Of a stretch of 64,000 bases of DNA, positions 35,241 through 47,100 are shown one piece after another. Every line of letters starts with the position of its first letter. Within the stretch, counting starts at the first letter, position 1. Location: NCBI GenBank assembly GCA_916700875.1, contig CAKAKS010000066.1, positions 31,474,490 through 31,538,489 of the forward strand, read 5' to 3'. Source of the stretch: Sebastes aleutianus (taxonomy: Eukaryota; Chordata; Actinopteri; Perciformes; Sebastidae). A program made the translations under genes and the position numbers. The notes below the pieces were generated by a model. The model ran no database searches. It was not told the DNA's origin and worked only from the letters and a program-made list of their open reading frames with translations.

Positions 35241-38142
35241 AAGGAGGATTGCTCTCTTTGTGCTCTCCTTGAGAGAAGGAAATCAAAAAGGCCACCGTCT
35301 ATTTTGAGATTCAAGGAGTGATTAGGCTGACAGCTAGTGGAGCGAGAGCGGGAGAGGCAGAGGGAGAGAGGCGGGTGGAGGTGGAAGTCAAACCTGATTA
35401 GGCCCACCTGCCAGGTTTCTCTTCCTTCCATCTCTACACCCTGATTGCTTGGCGGCAGCTCCCTTCTCCTCCTCTCCGCCACACTCACCCCACCCCACCC
35501 CCGTCCTGTCACTGTTGACCTCAGCGCACTGCTAATGCCCCTTGGCCAATCAGCATGCTTGCCCTGGCGGCGGCAGGGTAATTAAAAGGGAATTGTGTCT
35601 ACTTGGCATGTGAGCTGGTGGGCACGAGGGTAGACAAACACTCTCTCTCTGCCGCCTCGCCTCCCTCCCTCTCTCCCAGCCAGGTGGTAGCGTACAGGAC
35701 CTGTCAGATTAGCTGATGACCCTTTTAATTCTAGCCCAGCCGGGGGCCATAATTGATATTTACCGGGAAAGGTTAATTGTAGCAGTGATCTGCTTAAATT
35801 ACAGTGGAGATCAGGAGAACGGGGCCAGCCACCGTGCGTGCCACCAGGGGAGCTGCTACATGCAAACTGCTAGTCAAATGGATTACACCCCACGGCCATC
35901 GCCACTGTACTCCAAGGTGGGGAAGCAGCACGGGACGTTGTGATTGGCTGGTGCTGCACCAGCACATAGTCTTCCTTGCTGAGCTCGCCAACCTCCCATC
36001 TGGCTGGGAATTTGAATGCATGCCAACTGTGGGTCTTGATGGTCTGCAATAAACCAAGCCATCCAGGTTGCATAAGGGTCACCATGATGCGGGTGGCTGA
36101 ACGCAGATACTGCAATTTGTACATTTAAGCTGCTGATAGCTAATATTTTGTGCCAATATCAAATTTTTTTTAATTAATTTATTTTCATGACCAGAAAAAA
36201 AAGCAGAAATAAAATGAAAACAAAAGCATAATCTTTCTCTGAAATGTTGGCAAAGGTAGAAGTATGTATATTCAGCGTTGTCTTCACAGTTCATACTGAA
36301 TGTTTTTCCCTTTTTTTTACTGACCTCAAAGAGCTGTTTTTGGCCTTGTGATGTTAGCTAACTAATGTGGCAGAGTGTGGAGTGGATGTGGATTTTAGAT
36401 CGTATTCAGCAGCGGGTCCTAATGTTTTACTGATTCTATCTTTTCAGGAACATTCTATATTTTTATACTGTATAGGCCAAGGCACATAATAAAACAAAAC
36501 TCTGGCTACCCCTAACATTATTGTATCTGCAAAACATGATCAGAAAGGATATTCCATCTGACCTGAGTTGGACGAATTGATTGAGTTATAGTAGAATAAT
36601 AAAATTGATTAAAAAAAATCAGTCCTTTTTAAATTAGTCAAATTCAACATAGTCCACAACAAATCAACTGAATTTGCAGTAATGTTCTGAATCTGCATGC
36701 CAACTGTGGTACAGCATCACACAGTTGATGTTTCCTACATTGTTGCTGTTCCTGTTGCTGGCTGGTATGACTAGCAATAGTGGGTCGAGGTTTGGGGTTG
36801 CAGGTGTTTTTGCTACAGTCAGTTCTGCTTTGCATTTAGCCAAAACACAAACCGACACTGAGCTGTGAGTCACCGCACCGATTTTGCGTTTCCCTCAGGT
36901 TAAGAATAGAAGCACCGTGGCCCAGTGAAAGTCAGTTGAAGCCATTGTAGTTATGCTGTATTGTTATGCATAGATCTCTATTAACCTGTGGACTTGGGAG
37001 ATCCCAGTGAGTGGCAGAAAATGAGATGGCATCTGGAACTTTCATTTGTGTCCCGTTCGAAACATCATTGTCCTACTATTGTTTTGCAGTGTGTGACGTT
37101 TTGATATAAAATGGCTAGTTCTGGTCCTCAGTGGCTGCGTCAAGGTTGAGGCTCTTATTATATTTATATTATTTAGAGCATTAATATAGCAGCAAACAAC
37201 TATTTAAAGAATGAAGGCGCTCTCCCTCTGTGTATGTTGTAATCCTAGCTTCTCTGTCCTTTGTTGAAATAGCGGGCCGCACATGCTTTTTAATGCGTGT
37301 TCGTGCATGTGAGTGTGCCCCCACTGGCTAGCTCACGGCCTCCGCTCTGCACTGCACTGATACGACGGTTACAGCTGATAACGGCATCCCGACCGACGGC
37401 GTCGTTTCAGAAGTGTAGCGCCCACTCCTCTGGTTCCCCCTCATATAAACACAGTTAGCTCTGTTGCCATTATTTTCACTGTTAGCGATGTTAGCACCGT
37501 TAGCTGCGAGCCGACGGCTCAGCCTGTTAATATGAGAGAGGTCATTTAAAGATCAGTGCGCAATCTAAAAAGTACCCCCTCAACTGCTGGTCTTGTTTTA
37601 ACAAGAAACCAACTATATCATCTACTTTTAAAATGCTGTGTTGGTGGATGGAATAATATCTAATTATACAATTATTATAATGGCATACAACTATTCAATT
37701 ATAGAAAATTAATTTTAGCCACTTTTCCACTGACTAATGATTCTTCAATAGATAAACAACTGTACTGGTGTTTTTGCATTTGTATGTCGCCTACATGTCT
37801 GTTGTCCTTTTCTCATATACCATTGCGGCCTATAGACAAAACCCAAAATAAGACTATGGTGTTCACAGTACTGTAAAGTCCATGTCATTTGTATTAGACT
37901 GGCAAAACGACTCTGGCATGGTCTTTTAATCCATAACAGTTTGAATCTTCTCCTTGCCATTTTATGAAAGTAATAAGCCACTCTGCAGTGATTTGCAGTT
38001 ATATCAGAGCAGCTTTTAGGATTAGACTTTATGCCTCTCAAATGCCTGAAAAGTAACTGCCTCTCAGGGTATACTGCTTAATTGTGAACATAGTGGTTTG
38101 GTTCATAATTTGAAGCTATCCTTTTTCTTGTGTCCCGTGCAG
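35241..38142. other. Intron before the first recognised exon
   Basis: A repeat-poor stretch at about 35530-35830 ('cccttttaattctagcccag', 'ggccataattgatatttacc') may be regulatory. 36100-37740 is AT-rich. At 37440-37510 there are several 'gttagc' words of the fish-repeat type. A pyrimidine tract leads into the acceptor at 38142. Confidence 0.35.
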
Positions 38143-38244
38143 ATCAAACCTCTAGCGCTACGTCCGGTCAAAATCAGCGAGGACGAGGCGGTGCAGGAGC
38201 TCAGCCGACCGCACAGGAGCAACTCCAAGGAGCAGCTCAGCGAG
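38143..38244 (+). CDS. fbrsl1: Internal coding exon of an AUTS2-family gene (probably fbrsl1), 34 codons
   Basis: Seen: a pyrimidine-rich tract and 'gtgcag' acceptor precede the exon and a consensus 'gtgagt' donor follows it. The 102 nt read through without a stop in phase 0, giving a peptide that begins IKPLALRPVKISEDEAVQEL and ends HRSNSKEQLSE. It has an acidic patch (SEDEAVQE) followed by a basic/serine patch (RPHRSNSKEQLSE). Known (from memory): human AUTS2 has an acidic serine patch followed by HRSSSRERLSD at the equivalent N-terminal place, directly before a 12-residue segment ending in GYF. FBRSL1 has a similar segment ending SGRGYS. Inference: this is the exon just before the microexon at 43585. 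AUTS2-family proteins are nuclear regulators linked to variant PRC1. This stretch is outside the conserved C-terminal Auts2 domain and looks disordered. The reading continues in frame into the intron for about 30 codons, which is not coding. An auts2 paralogue is the main alternative. Confidence 0.8.
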
Positions 38245-38479
38245 GTGAGTCCCTGGACGAGACCTTTCCCCTTTTCACAGACCTCCTACGGCGACCAGGG
38301 CTATCCACTTTCACAGGCCAAGACAGGGGACCCCTGAGGTAGAATATAGAGAGCGGGCGGGCGACAGCAACATTGAGGCGGAGATCAGAGAGCAGCTGGT
38401 GCAGTAGCTCCTGCTGTTTCCAGCTATCACCTCATAAATCCCCTGTGCGTTGGGGAAAAGACTGGTTGGCTGGCAGCAC

Positions 38480-38895
38480 ACAGACAGGAAATGATTAGGC
38501 CGGTCACACAGCATCACCTTGTTGGCCCAGCATTATTTAAGCACGGCGCGGTTAAATGTAGACATGACCTAACGCAGCTCAGCCAGGTGTGGGCTGACCT
38601 CGCCGACCCCAGAATGGAACGAGTTAAAGAAGCCGTTCCAATTATCGCTGTGGCGGCATCCATATGCCAGCCCATTTAGAGGATGAGTAGGTGGCAAAGG
38701 AGAATGGAGGCCAGGCATTGGTGCAGCATAAGGGATGAAATAATGCAATTTAGATACAGGGGAAGTAATGAGAATTTATGCAAAATCCCAAGCGGCTCAT
38801 TTTAAATGAATGTAGAAATATGCTTCCTAACTAATGCCTGTCAAGCAGACCTCCCAAACCTAACGAAATTCAATCAGACTGTTCATTTAGCTGAC
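38480..38895. promoter_or_regulatory. Repeat-free block just after the first exon, possible conserved non-coding element
   Basis: It has complex sequence with 'cagcattatttaagcac', 'ccaattatcgctgtgg', 'gaaataatgcaatttag' and 'atttatgcaaaatccc' (an octamer-like word). There is no low complexity and no coding frame joined to the exon. Function is inferred only. Confidence 0.3.
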
Positions 38896-40432
38896 GAAAG
38901 CAGGAGGAGAGAGAGAGAAAGGAGAGGAAGGGAAATGTGCAGCTCCCTTTTCCAGCAGGGGTGAAATGATGGAAGGAAAAAGATTTTAATGAACTTATTA
39001 AATGCATTGTTTTAAGCTATTCAGCATTCCAATTGAAAATCCAGCTTGATGAAGAAAAAAAAGCCTAATTTTTTTCCCATCTCCATCCTCTTTTCTCTAC
39101 GCCTTGCTGCTCTGTTTCTCTCGTGCACTGTCCCCCCTCTTCCCCTCGTACTATTTCTCTTGAATTTGTGTAAAAGGCTGTCTTTTAATGAAAAAGTCAG
39201 GGGGAAGAGGCGGGCTTGTCAGATAAAAGACCGACGCCGGTTGACAGCTCTGACAGGGATATACGACAAGCACAGAGAAGGGGGGGGGGGGGGCACGGAT
39301 GAGGGGGGCGGTAGAGTGAGGGTGGAAGTGGTGGTGGTGGTTGCGGTGATGGAGTTGGGGGGGGCGGCACTGTTGAAAATTGCACGCTGTAATCGCCGAC
39401 GGTGTTAGATGTGGCATGTCTCTCTAATCTGCTGCCAAATAAATGGTGCACAGACGCTGATCGTTGTAGCCACGGCATCCATATCTATCCATCTCTCTCC
39501 CTCTCTACCTCTCTCTGTCTGTGAGTCTGTCCCTGTTGTACTCCACTCAGTAAAGGCCTACACAGAGCGAGATTCCTCACCAACACCGTGTCCTCTATAT
39601 TTCTTATTTTTTCAGCTCCATGAAGTCTCCGCCACCGCACTGAGAGCACTGCTAATTTTCGTAAAACACGCTCCACCACATCAAAGCGGCTCCCTAGCTT
39701 TAAGAGCTCTTAACTAATGATGCCGCGTCTGCAACGAGTAAAATGGATTTCTCTTGTCTTACCGCCAAAGGAAATGGAGACAAATGCGACATGTGGACGC
39801 GCCCGCTGCCCGGCTGTAAAAACAGTCATGCATCAATTTGGGAGCAGGGGGTGAAAAAAAAAAAAAAATTGCAGGGGATGCTGTTTGTTCATTGCCATGG
39901 TTGGGTCTTTATCTGTTTATTTTGACTAGGTAATTGTGCCTGCGGTGCAGCGGGGCCCCGGCACTAAGCCACACAGGGATTAGGGAAATATGAGGTGGCG
40001 GAGGGGGGTGGGTTCCACCGCATCTGTGTCCTGCGGAGGAGAGGGCGGCAGCTGTGGTGCTGTCAGGGTCTCTAACACCCTCCTGTATCCACCCACCCAC
40101 ACCCACCCAGCTACCTGAGAGGGCATACATGTTCGCATCCCTTCTCTCATCATGCTCCATCGAGCTCTGATTGGCCCGCCTCCCTGCAACGACAAAAACC
40201 AATAGTCTAGGTTGGGAGAAGATGGACTGGACCCTCCCCTCTTGTCGCCATGTTTTTCTTTTTTCTTTCTGTTTTTTTCTTTTTTGTAAGGAGAGTGGAG
40301 GAGGGGGCATGGAAATGGGGAGAGGATTAGGGGGCGGATTTAGCAACATTTCTCTTCTCCGGGGCTGTTTAGTTAACCCTTAAATGCCGCCAGCATCCGC
40401 CCCATCCCTCTCACCACCAACCACCATAACCA
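38896..40432. other. Intronic sequence with purine-rich and G-rich low complexity
   Basis: GA-rich near 38910-38930, a 14-G run at 39280-39293 followed by G-rich sequence with 'ggtggtggtgg', a 14-A run at about 39855-39868, and T-rich sequence at 40250-40290. ORFs here are compositional. Confidence 0.4.
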
Positions 40433-40600
<168 letters not shown>

Positions 40601-42292
40601 GTCCTCCTCCCTCCCCCACACTCCCTCTCTGGGGCGGGTTCTTAAATCCTTTTGAAGTCCTAAGCGCTGCAGAAATCCATTGAGAGCCATGTATAATGGC
40701 TTTTAAGAGAGAGTGTTTAGCTGGATGCCGACCCTATGGCTTATGAACCGCTGGCGTTTTAATGGATCCCCCCCCCTTCTCCCTCCCCTCTTTTCCTCCC
40801 TTCACCGGCACTAAATCCAATGGATTGTCCCTCATTATCATTTAAATAAGCCTCTCTTTCTGCTCAGAATGCTCCAAGTTGAATGAACTCTACATAGTAA
40901 GGCTAATTCCAAATGGCCTTGGCCTCCCACCACCTATGCACATATGCACTCACACACACAAGCACACATATCTAAGTGCACTCACAACATGCACAGACAA
41001 CAGGCCACATTCTCACTGGAACACACTTTTGGCCCTTTTGTATCCACACATTTTGCCTTCTGTGCAGCTCTTCCTGCCCTCTCTTCTGGCCGCGGTAGCG
41101 AAGGGAGCGGAGAGCTCGAGCAGAGCGGGAATAGCCTTTTGAGTCCCGCAGAGCCTGCTTTCCGGTTCGCGGCGGGACTCCTCCCTAATCGTCACCGCAG
41201 GAGCCGTCCTGCGAATCAGAGGGGCACGCAGGCGATGATGAGGGCTGAGGCCAAGAGCAGGTGTGGGAGAATGGATGAGGGGTACCGGGAGGGTGCAAAA
41301 CAAGGGAGGCAGCGGCGGTGAAGGTGTGGGGGAGGTCGCTTGGATTGAAGGTGGACCTATGGATGAAATTGGTCTAGCAGAAAAGTCCCCTCCAGAGACC
41401 AGGGGGGGAGAAATTGCCAATCTAGACAGAGGAATAAAAGAAGTGAAAAGTGGAAGTGGAGGGAGGGATTTGGAGATTGGTATTTGTGCTGGGCTCTGAC
41501 AGACAGAGCCAGAGAACAGAACAAAACCTGGCTTTTTCTGTCTCCATCCTGCTCTTGTTCGGCATTTAGAAGACTGCATTAGAAAACACAGGAGGAGTTT
41601 GATGGGCCAAAACACCTCCCTAAATGCATGAAGAGGTATTTATACTGAGTAAAAGGGGCTGAAGAACGTTTGGTTTGGTTCCAAAATGTGGCAGACGCCA
41701 TTTTTAAAAACAGATCCCACAAATAAAAGACTAAATTGAAAAACAGCATATAATGAAGGACAGTTTATAGTGTAAGTACTGATAGACAAAATTTGATTTT
41801 AGATGGTTTGTCATTTATAATAGATATTTAATGATACAGTATACATGACATAATGACTTTTTGTCCGTAAAGCAATTTTAGATAAAGTTAAAGCATTTTG
41901 GAAATGATCTCTTGCCTGTTGATGCTACTCTTATTCAATACCGCTTTTTTTTTTTGAGTGCAAAACAAATAAATTATAAGATGGAATAAGGAGAGATGCC
42001 GACATTTTCGGTTAGCAGGATACCTGAGCTGTTACTCACTCTCAAAAAACAATTTCTATATCAAGGTGTGTTTTATCATTTTATCTACTGGAGCAAATGA
42101 TGGATTTACTCCCATGTGTCGATCAATGTCAGTTGGCACTGTTGAAGGCACAGAAGCAAGTGAATTCAAACAAATAAACGGTGACAGTTAATCTTGACCT
42201 GCACTGCAACTGCATTATACTTGTATTGTAAAACCATCTGAAGCATAAATATTTGTTTCTACAGAAAGTCAACAGGCAAAGATTAGAACACG
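40601..42292. other. Intronic sequence including a CpG-dense patch
   Basis: Short C-run at 40767-40776, CA patch at 40950-40975, the CpG-dense patch at 41085-41260, purine-rich sequence to 41520, then AT-rich sequence up to the transposon at 42301. No exon was recognised. Confidence 0.35.
41085..41260. promoter_or_regulatory. CpG-dense patch inside the intron
   Basis: I count about 17 CpG in roughly 150 bp ('ggccgcggtagcgaaggga', 'ccggttcgcggcgggact', 'gtcaccgcaggagccgtc'). The surroundings have few. It could be a short CpG island, an alternative promoter or an enhancer between the two exons. No initiator, donor site or ORF confirms a transcript start. Confidence 0.3.
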
Positions 42293-42300
42293 TCATTAAC

Positions 42301-43179
42301 TAGGGCTGGATGATACACCTATCTACGGATTCGATGCTATCGTGATACTTGGGTGCTGATTCAATATGTATTGTGATTTTTAAGTATTGCGATTCTACAA
42401 GTAATGCGATTTGATATTATGATTTATTGTGATTTTTATACAGTAAGTAAGTTTGATTTTCAGCATTTATGTAGTCAGAGATGTCCTGAAGTCAAATATA
42501 TCAGTCATTGTCAGGCATTATTATTTATTTATTTTTTCCAGCAACCCCAAATTTAAAGAATAAAGAAATTTCCCTCACAAATTAGTGGTATTTTTAAACA
42601 TGCTTTATGCTTTTGGTGAATATAATCCAATCAATCTTATTTCCATATATGTATTTTGTATATACAGTTCCCTTTGTTTAGACACCTTATTTTGAAAACT
42701 TGACATAGTCACACGTGTATAGTTCCACTAACTTTGCCAAGTCCAGCGCTATCTCTTATCATCCGCTCCGGTCTCTTTATACATCCATGGTCAGCTCCAT
42801 CGGGGCCGTTTGAATGCATTTAACATAAATGTCAGCATATGGGTGCTCTACAGTCGTAGCATCGGCCCATTTGACCACGGGGATGCGAATGACGGCTGGC
42901 TTGACCGCACGTTACAGCAATACGAGAGTGCAGGTCGTATCCACGTGGGCCCTTCGCCGTTATGTTATCATTTTGGCTCGCTGCGGTTTGTTTTGATTGA
43001 CGGCTACGTAGTGGATGTGACGTCACACTACTCTGACTACAACAAGCGGTGACTTCTTTCTACCTTCTACCTGCTCAAATGAAGCAAATATATCGATTCT
43101 GGCATTAAAAAAAATATTTCTAAATCGTAAAATAAAAATCGCAATGCATGGGTGAATTTATTTTTTTTCCCCCTATCTA
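42301..43179. mobile_element. hAT-like non-autonomous transposon with perfect 8-bp duplication
   Basis: 'tcattaac' lies directly before (42293-42300) and after (43180-43187) the element. The left end is 'tagggctggatgatacacc', typical of fish hAT-like repeats. The right end ('cccccctatcta') has decayed and matches only weakly. Near the left end are repeated 'attgtgattttta' and 'attgcgattct' words, and near the right 'atatatcgattctgg'. A GC-richer core (42740-43060) carries several CpG and 'gtgacgtcac'. No transposase. Confidence 0.75.
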
Positions 43180-43187
43180 TCATTAAC

Positions 43188-43584
43188 CATACAGTTGCTT
43201 CATAAGGTACCCTATGTCTCTGTTTTAAGTAAAGCATGTACACTTCACACTATGCTTAAGATGCATTTATACAGCCATGGAATGACTATTGTGCCCTGTT
43301 TTAATTATAGTCTTACCAAATGATTAAGGTCTTTCACAGTGTATTTCTATGACAACTCAAATTAAGTCTCCCAGCAGGACGTGAGTGATTGTTTTTAGAG
43401 CGGGTGCCGCTCAGCCACCCCCCAGAATGTGTGGGAGTGATGTGTGCGGGCGCGGGGTACATGGCGGGGCGGGTAAAAGGTTAACGTGAATATTGATATT
43501 AAAGCGGCGCTGCTTCATCATGTCTGTGTCAGCGAGTGAAACGCTCCTTAAAGGTCATCCCTGTTCTCCTCTCTCTCCCCACAG
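43188..43584. other. Intron leading into the microexon
   Basis: From about 43376 the sequence is GC-richer and repeat-free ('gagcgggtgccgctcagcca', 'attaaagcggcgctgcttca'), ending in the pyrimidine tract. It may carry splicing or enhancer signals for the microexon; this is inference. Confidence 0.35.
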
Positions 43585-43620
43585 AGTTCCACTCACTCGC
43601 TGTCAGGCCGCGGCTACTCG
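43585..43620 (+). CDS. fbrsl1: 36-nt microexon of the same AUTS2-family gene (probably fbrsl1)
   Basis: Seen: a long pyrimidine tract ('ctcctctctctccccacag') and a perfect 'gtaagt' donor bracket exactly 36 nt, which translate in phase 0 as SSTHSLSGRGYS. It joins the exon ending KEQLSE at 38244 without changing frame. From memory, the human AUTS2 counterpart is also 12 residues (SSAPSSLGTGYF) and the FBRSL1 one ends SGRGYS, so the length and the borders fit the family. The next exon should start with an acidic CDSDSD/CDSES-like stretch, and I did not find one before the end of the window. Because 36 nt is a multiple of three, skipping the exon would remove 12 residues without a frameshift, so alternative inclusion is possible. 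A second AG two bases into the exon would shift the frame if used, so I chose the first. Confidence 0.82.
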
Positions 43621-43960
43621 GTAAGTGGCATTTTCATGCTTCATAGCTTTACGGCAGAATTACAATCTCCAACGACCCGCTTTATGGCCCCGGCGCTCGA
43701 CATTTTAATTATGTTAAATAGAGTAATGGAGAAATCATGATATTAGGAACATTAATTCTGGCTGACTGACTGATTAAATTGCGGGAAGGTGTCCTGCGCT
43801 ACCTTGGCGAGAAAAGAGCCTCGTTTTATTGGCATCGATCAGCGCCGTTCGCCGGCGCTGCAATTTGGCTGTCAGAGTTTTATGTCTTCCTCTAGTGACT
43901 GTCAATGGAGGATCCTTTTCACATATATGACAATATGCCTAAAAGCCTCTTAAAGGCCCC
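43621..43960. promoter_or_regulatory. Repeat-free block directly after the microexon, possible conserved element
   Basis: It contains 'cattttaattatgttaaata', 'ggaacattaattctggctg' and 'gactgattaaattgcggg', plus a GC-rich inverted word 'gcgccgttcgccggcgc'. Conserved intronic flanks are usual around regulated microexons. Conservation was not measured. Confidence 0.35.
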
Positions 43961-46900
43961 CATATCGATGCAGTAAATACAACTTCTCACCACCACAGAA
44001 ATGCATGTACATGTACACCTTCAGGAGGATTCATAGCAGTGTCTTGTGATTTGTTGGAAAGAACTGACTGTACATTAATAGGAGTCAGGGAGATGGTTTC
44101 TGTCATAGACCATGTGTTGTTCAAGGTAAATGTGCCCGAGAGGAATATTTAGTGACGCCTTGGAAAACGTCAACCCGATCCTTTCAAACATACACTCGCT
44201 CACAAATTGTCAGAGTAGGACTATTTTTATCCCTTGAAAGCATCTGTTGCCTTGCCCCAGTGCTTCTTCCAACCATAAATTTGTGCTCTTCCCCTCCCAT
44301 TGTTTCAATGATGTGCCTAGTCTCTGGGTAATAGAGACAGCAGTCGTCCTTTATGTCCTTTGCTTAAAGGGGAACTAATAAGAGGAACATTCTTTAAAGT
44401 GTGCTACTTTTAGCTGATGAGTGGCATATGGCAGTTCTTATTGCGGCTTGGAAGCAATCATCCCGACAAACAAAACAACTATAAATGGTTTGTCATCGTT
44501 AATCTGCCTCAAAGGACTGCCGTTAAAGCGCTGAACAAAGCTTAGCTTCAAAAGACCTTGATCTCTGTGCGATCTTTTTTTTTCATTTTGTTTTAATAGA
44601 ACATGTCACATTCCTATTCCCCAGCGGCCGCATACTCACAGATGGATGAAAACAAACAAGACCTTCCAAAAAAGCTCGTGGAGCCCTTTTGCTCGAGCTG
44701 TCAGTTTGAGTCGGCAGGGAACGAGGCCTTCTCTTTATCTGAGAGGAGGGAGGGAGGAGTCAGAGGAATGGAGGTGGAGGGGGGCTCGGTGGTGATGTTG
44801 TTGGCGTTGTGCAAGCAAAGGAAAGTCCAGTAACGAGGGCAGGAAGTTTGACGTTGTCTGGCTCCGCTCTCTGGCTATCTGCAGCGTTCGTAGCCTCTGG
44901 GTACCTCCTGGGTGCTGAGCTCTGACTCTCAATCTGCTCTGCTGCCGGGCCCGCTTGATTTCCGGGGTCTCCTTATCTGTAAGTGCTTCAGGCTTTACAG
45001 TATGATGGTTTCGAAGGGGGTGGGGGGGCATGGGGTGTAGGGTCGGGGGGCTCCAAGGAACTGCCAGGCAGAGGCTGAGTGGGTATGGGAGGAGGAGGGC
45101 GAGGAGAAGGCCGAGGGCTGCATAGAGCGTAATGGCCGGAGGAAGAGGAAGAGACAGAGGCTGTGTATGTGGGTGGAGGGCCGTTTGTGAGGTGGGGAGG
45201 GGTTGTGGGGGGGTCAACGAGACGGGCACTCAGGCGTAGGCAGCGCCACCGGCCACCAATAACATGGACAGGGCTATCTTCTGGTTGGCCCCTGGCACTG
45301 ATCGCCATCTCCCGCTCTGCCTCTCCACAAACACTCTGAAAATCAAGCTGGTGGATGGGGGCTGGTTATCTGTCACTAGGCACTAAGAGGTAAAAAAGGC
45401 AATCTCTCCTGACAGTTTGTTTGCTACTTCTTTGGGAGATAACGCCTCTCCTTGTTTATGCTTCCATATGTCTCCCTTCTTATGTTGCCTGCCAGGCTTG
45501 AATGGCCTCATTTGAATGGTTTACACAAGAATGTAAAGGAAGTTTCTGAGCTTTAGTGCCAGACTCGTGAAAATTGGAAGTGTTTTGGACATAGAAAATC
45601 CCTTACTGCTGTGTTAAAATCATTTGGCAGTTACATACATTGTCGGCCGGTTTGAGTCATCTAATTGTGTTTTTGCACGTTAAAAATGCTGCACGTACAG
45701 AACATCATCTGCACACATTCTGCAGAAACACAACACGTCCCCTCGTCAGTCTGTTGTACTTTGTCTCATCTCATCTGCTTCATGTCTTTCTTTGTTTGTC
45801 TAAACGGAAACAAAAAAAGAGCTAATAAATATTTCATCACTAAGTGACAGCTACAAAGTTGCTAATTGAATCCAAATTTCCAAGTACTGATAGTGCTCCC
45901 TAGATGTGAATTTAGTGGATTGCAAACACTGTGGTGTAAGTGATATGAGCGTCTGCAGGCTGGTGCAAATACGTGTGAAAATGAAGCTGCTCACCGCTCA
46001 TCATTTCAATACGTTCATATTGGAGGATTTTAGTAGCAAGTGATTGCAGAATTTTCTTTTCCCAATTTGCCTGTCAGGCATTTGCAATTGTGCTAAAAAT
46101 AGTGGCCATTGACTTTTATTCTTGCTAAGGTGAACACAGTTAGACAATGGAACATGAAAAGTAGTAATATTCTATGTACATATATATATACAGTACAGTA
46201 ATAGCAACCTAGTTTAAGTGTTAATATAAAGTTAACTTTTCTCTCTACTGACTAAAGGCAAAAGGCCAAAAAAATCGATTTAAAAATATCTTACAATGAA
46301 TTCAGTTTATAGTCACCCATTAAACACCTGGTGTCGGCAGTGACTTGCTGATAATTGATTGAGTTCACTTTATTGCCGTTGTTAGGAACTTGCCTTCTTG
46401 AGCTTATACTGCAGGACAGACAGGACCACAAATATATAAGATAAGATATATATAATAAATATATATATATACAGTATATAAAAAATATATACCTTAACCC
46501 TCATCCTACCAACATGTTTAACGTACAAGGACTCAAGATTTATTATACATAAAAAAGTATACATAAATATTATGTATGTTACATTAGTTATGTAATGGCA
46601 TCTGAAGAAAAAAACTGATTATTATTATTTTAGGAAAGTTACAGTTAATTTGCATGTTGTGTAAAATGAAAAGAGACACACATGTGCACATGAGGAAATC
46701 TGAATCTACTGCATCAGTCTCTCTCTGTTTTTCCCCCCCAATAGTGTGTGATACTTTAAAAATAGGACCCATGGCAAACATGAACTCAAAAAATAGTTAT
46801 ATCTATTAAAACTGCATTGGCAGAATTGGGTGCTTTTGACTGGGGTCCCCAAGGACCCGGATACATTAATATAAAAAAAACACAAATTAAAACAGAAAAT

Positions 46901-47100
46901 AATTATATGAAGTTATTAGGAACAAATTGAACGATAGAATAAAGCACCTTTGAGATATGACAAAAAGTATCCCTCTGAGGTCTGCGGGGGTTAAAGTGTT
47001 ATAGATCTGTCTCAACCAACTGATGTCAGTTGATAGGGTAACGACAAACCACCCTCAGTTACTTATTCATATGAGCATAACGTGTTTATCCAGGTGATGA
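43961..47100. other. Intronic sequence without a gene
   Basis: GC-richer with G-rich stretches at 44745-44800 and 45015-45230, then AT-rich with a TA-rich stretch at 46430-46492. ORFs at 44603-45308 lie on both strands and are compositional. No exon was recognised. Confidence 0.35.

Larger units (their letters stand above)
1..38142 (+). other. fbrsl1: Upstream intron of the AUTS2-family gene, at least 38 kb
   Basis: No exon coding for the expected preceding part of the protein was recognised, for example the conserved acidic stretch containing IDGFA and ALEKD that I remember from AUTS2 and FBRSL1. The region is therefore read as one very long intron. Very small exons, or 5' exons without a recognisable peptide, could be missed by eye. 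If the transcript starts inside the window (see the CpG-rich block near 33.4-34.1 kb), part of this stretch would be upstream of that start and not intron. Confidence 0.55.

Noticed and set aside
38098..38337. 80-codon ORF containing the first exon
   Set aside because: Only 38143-38244 is bounded by splice signals. The N- and C-terminal extensions are intron read-through.
40981..41615. 200-codon minus-strand ORF over the CpG-dense patch
   Set aside because: GC-rich sequence has few stops; the peptide is proline/serine-rich and compositional, with overlapping ORFs on the other strand.
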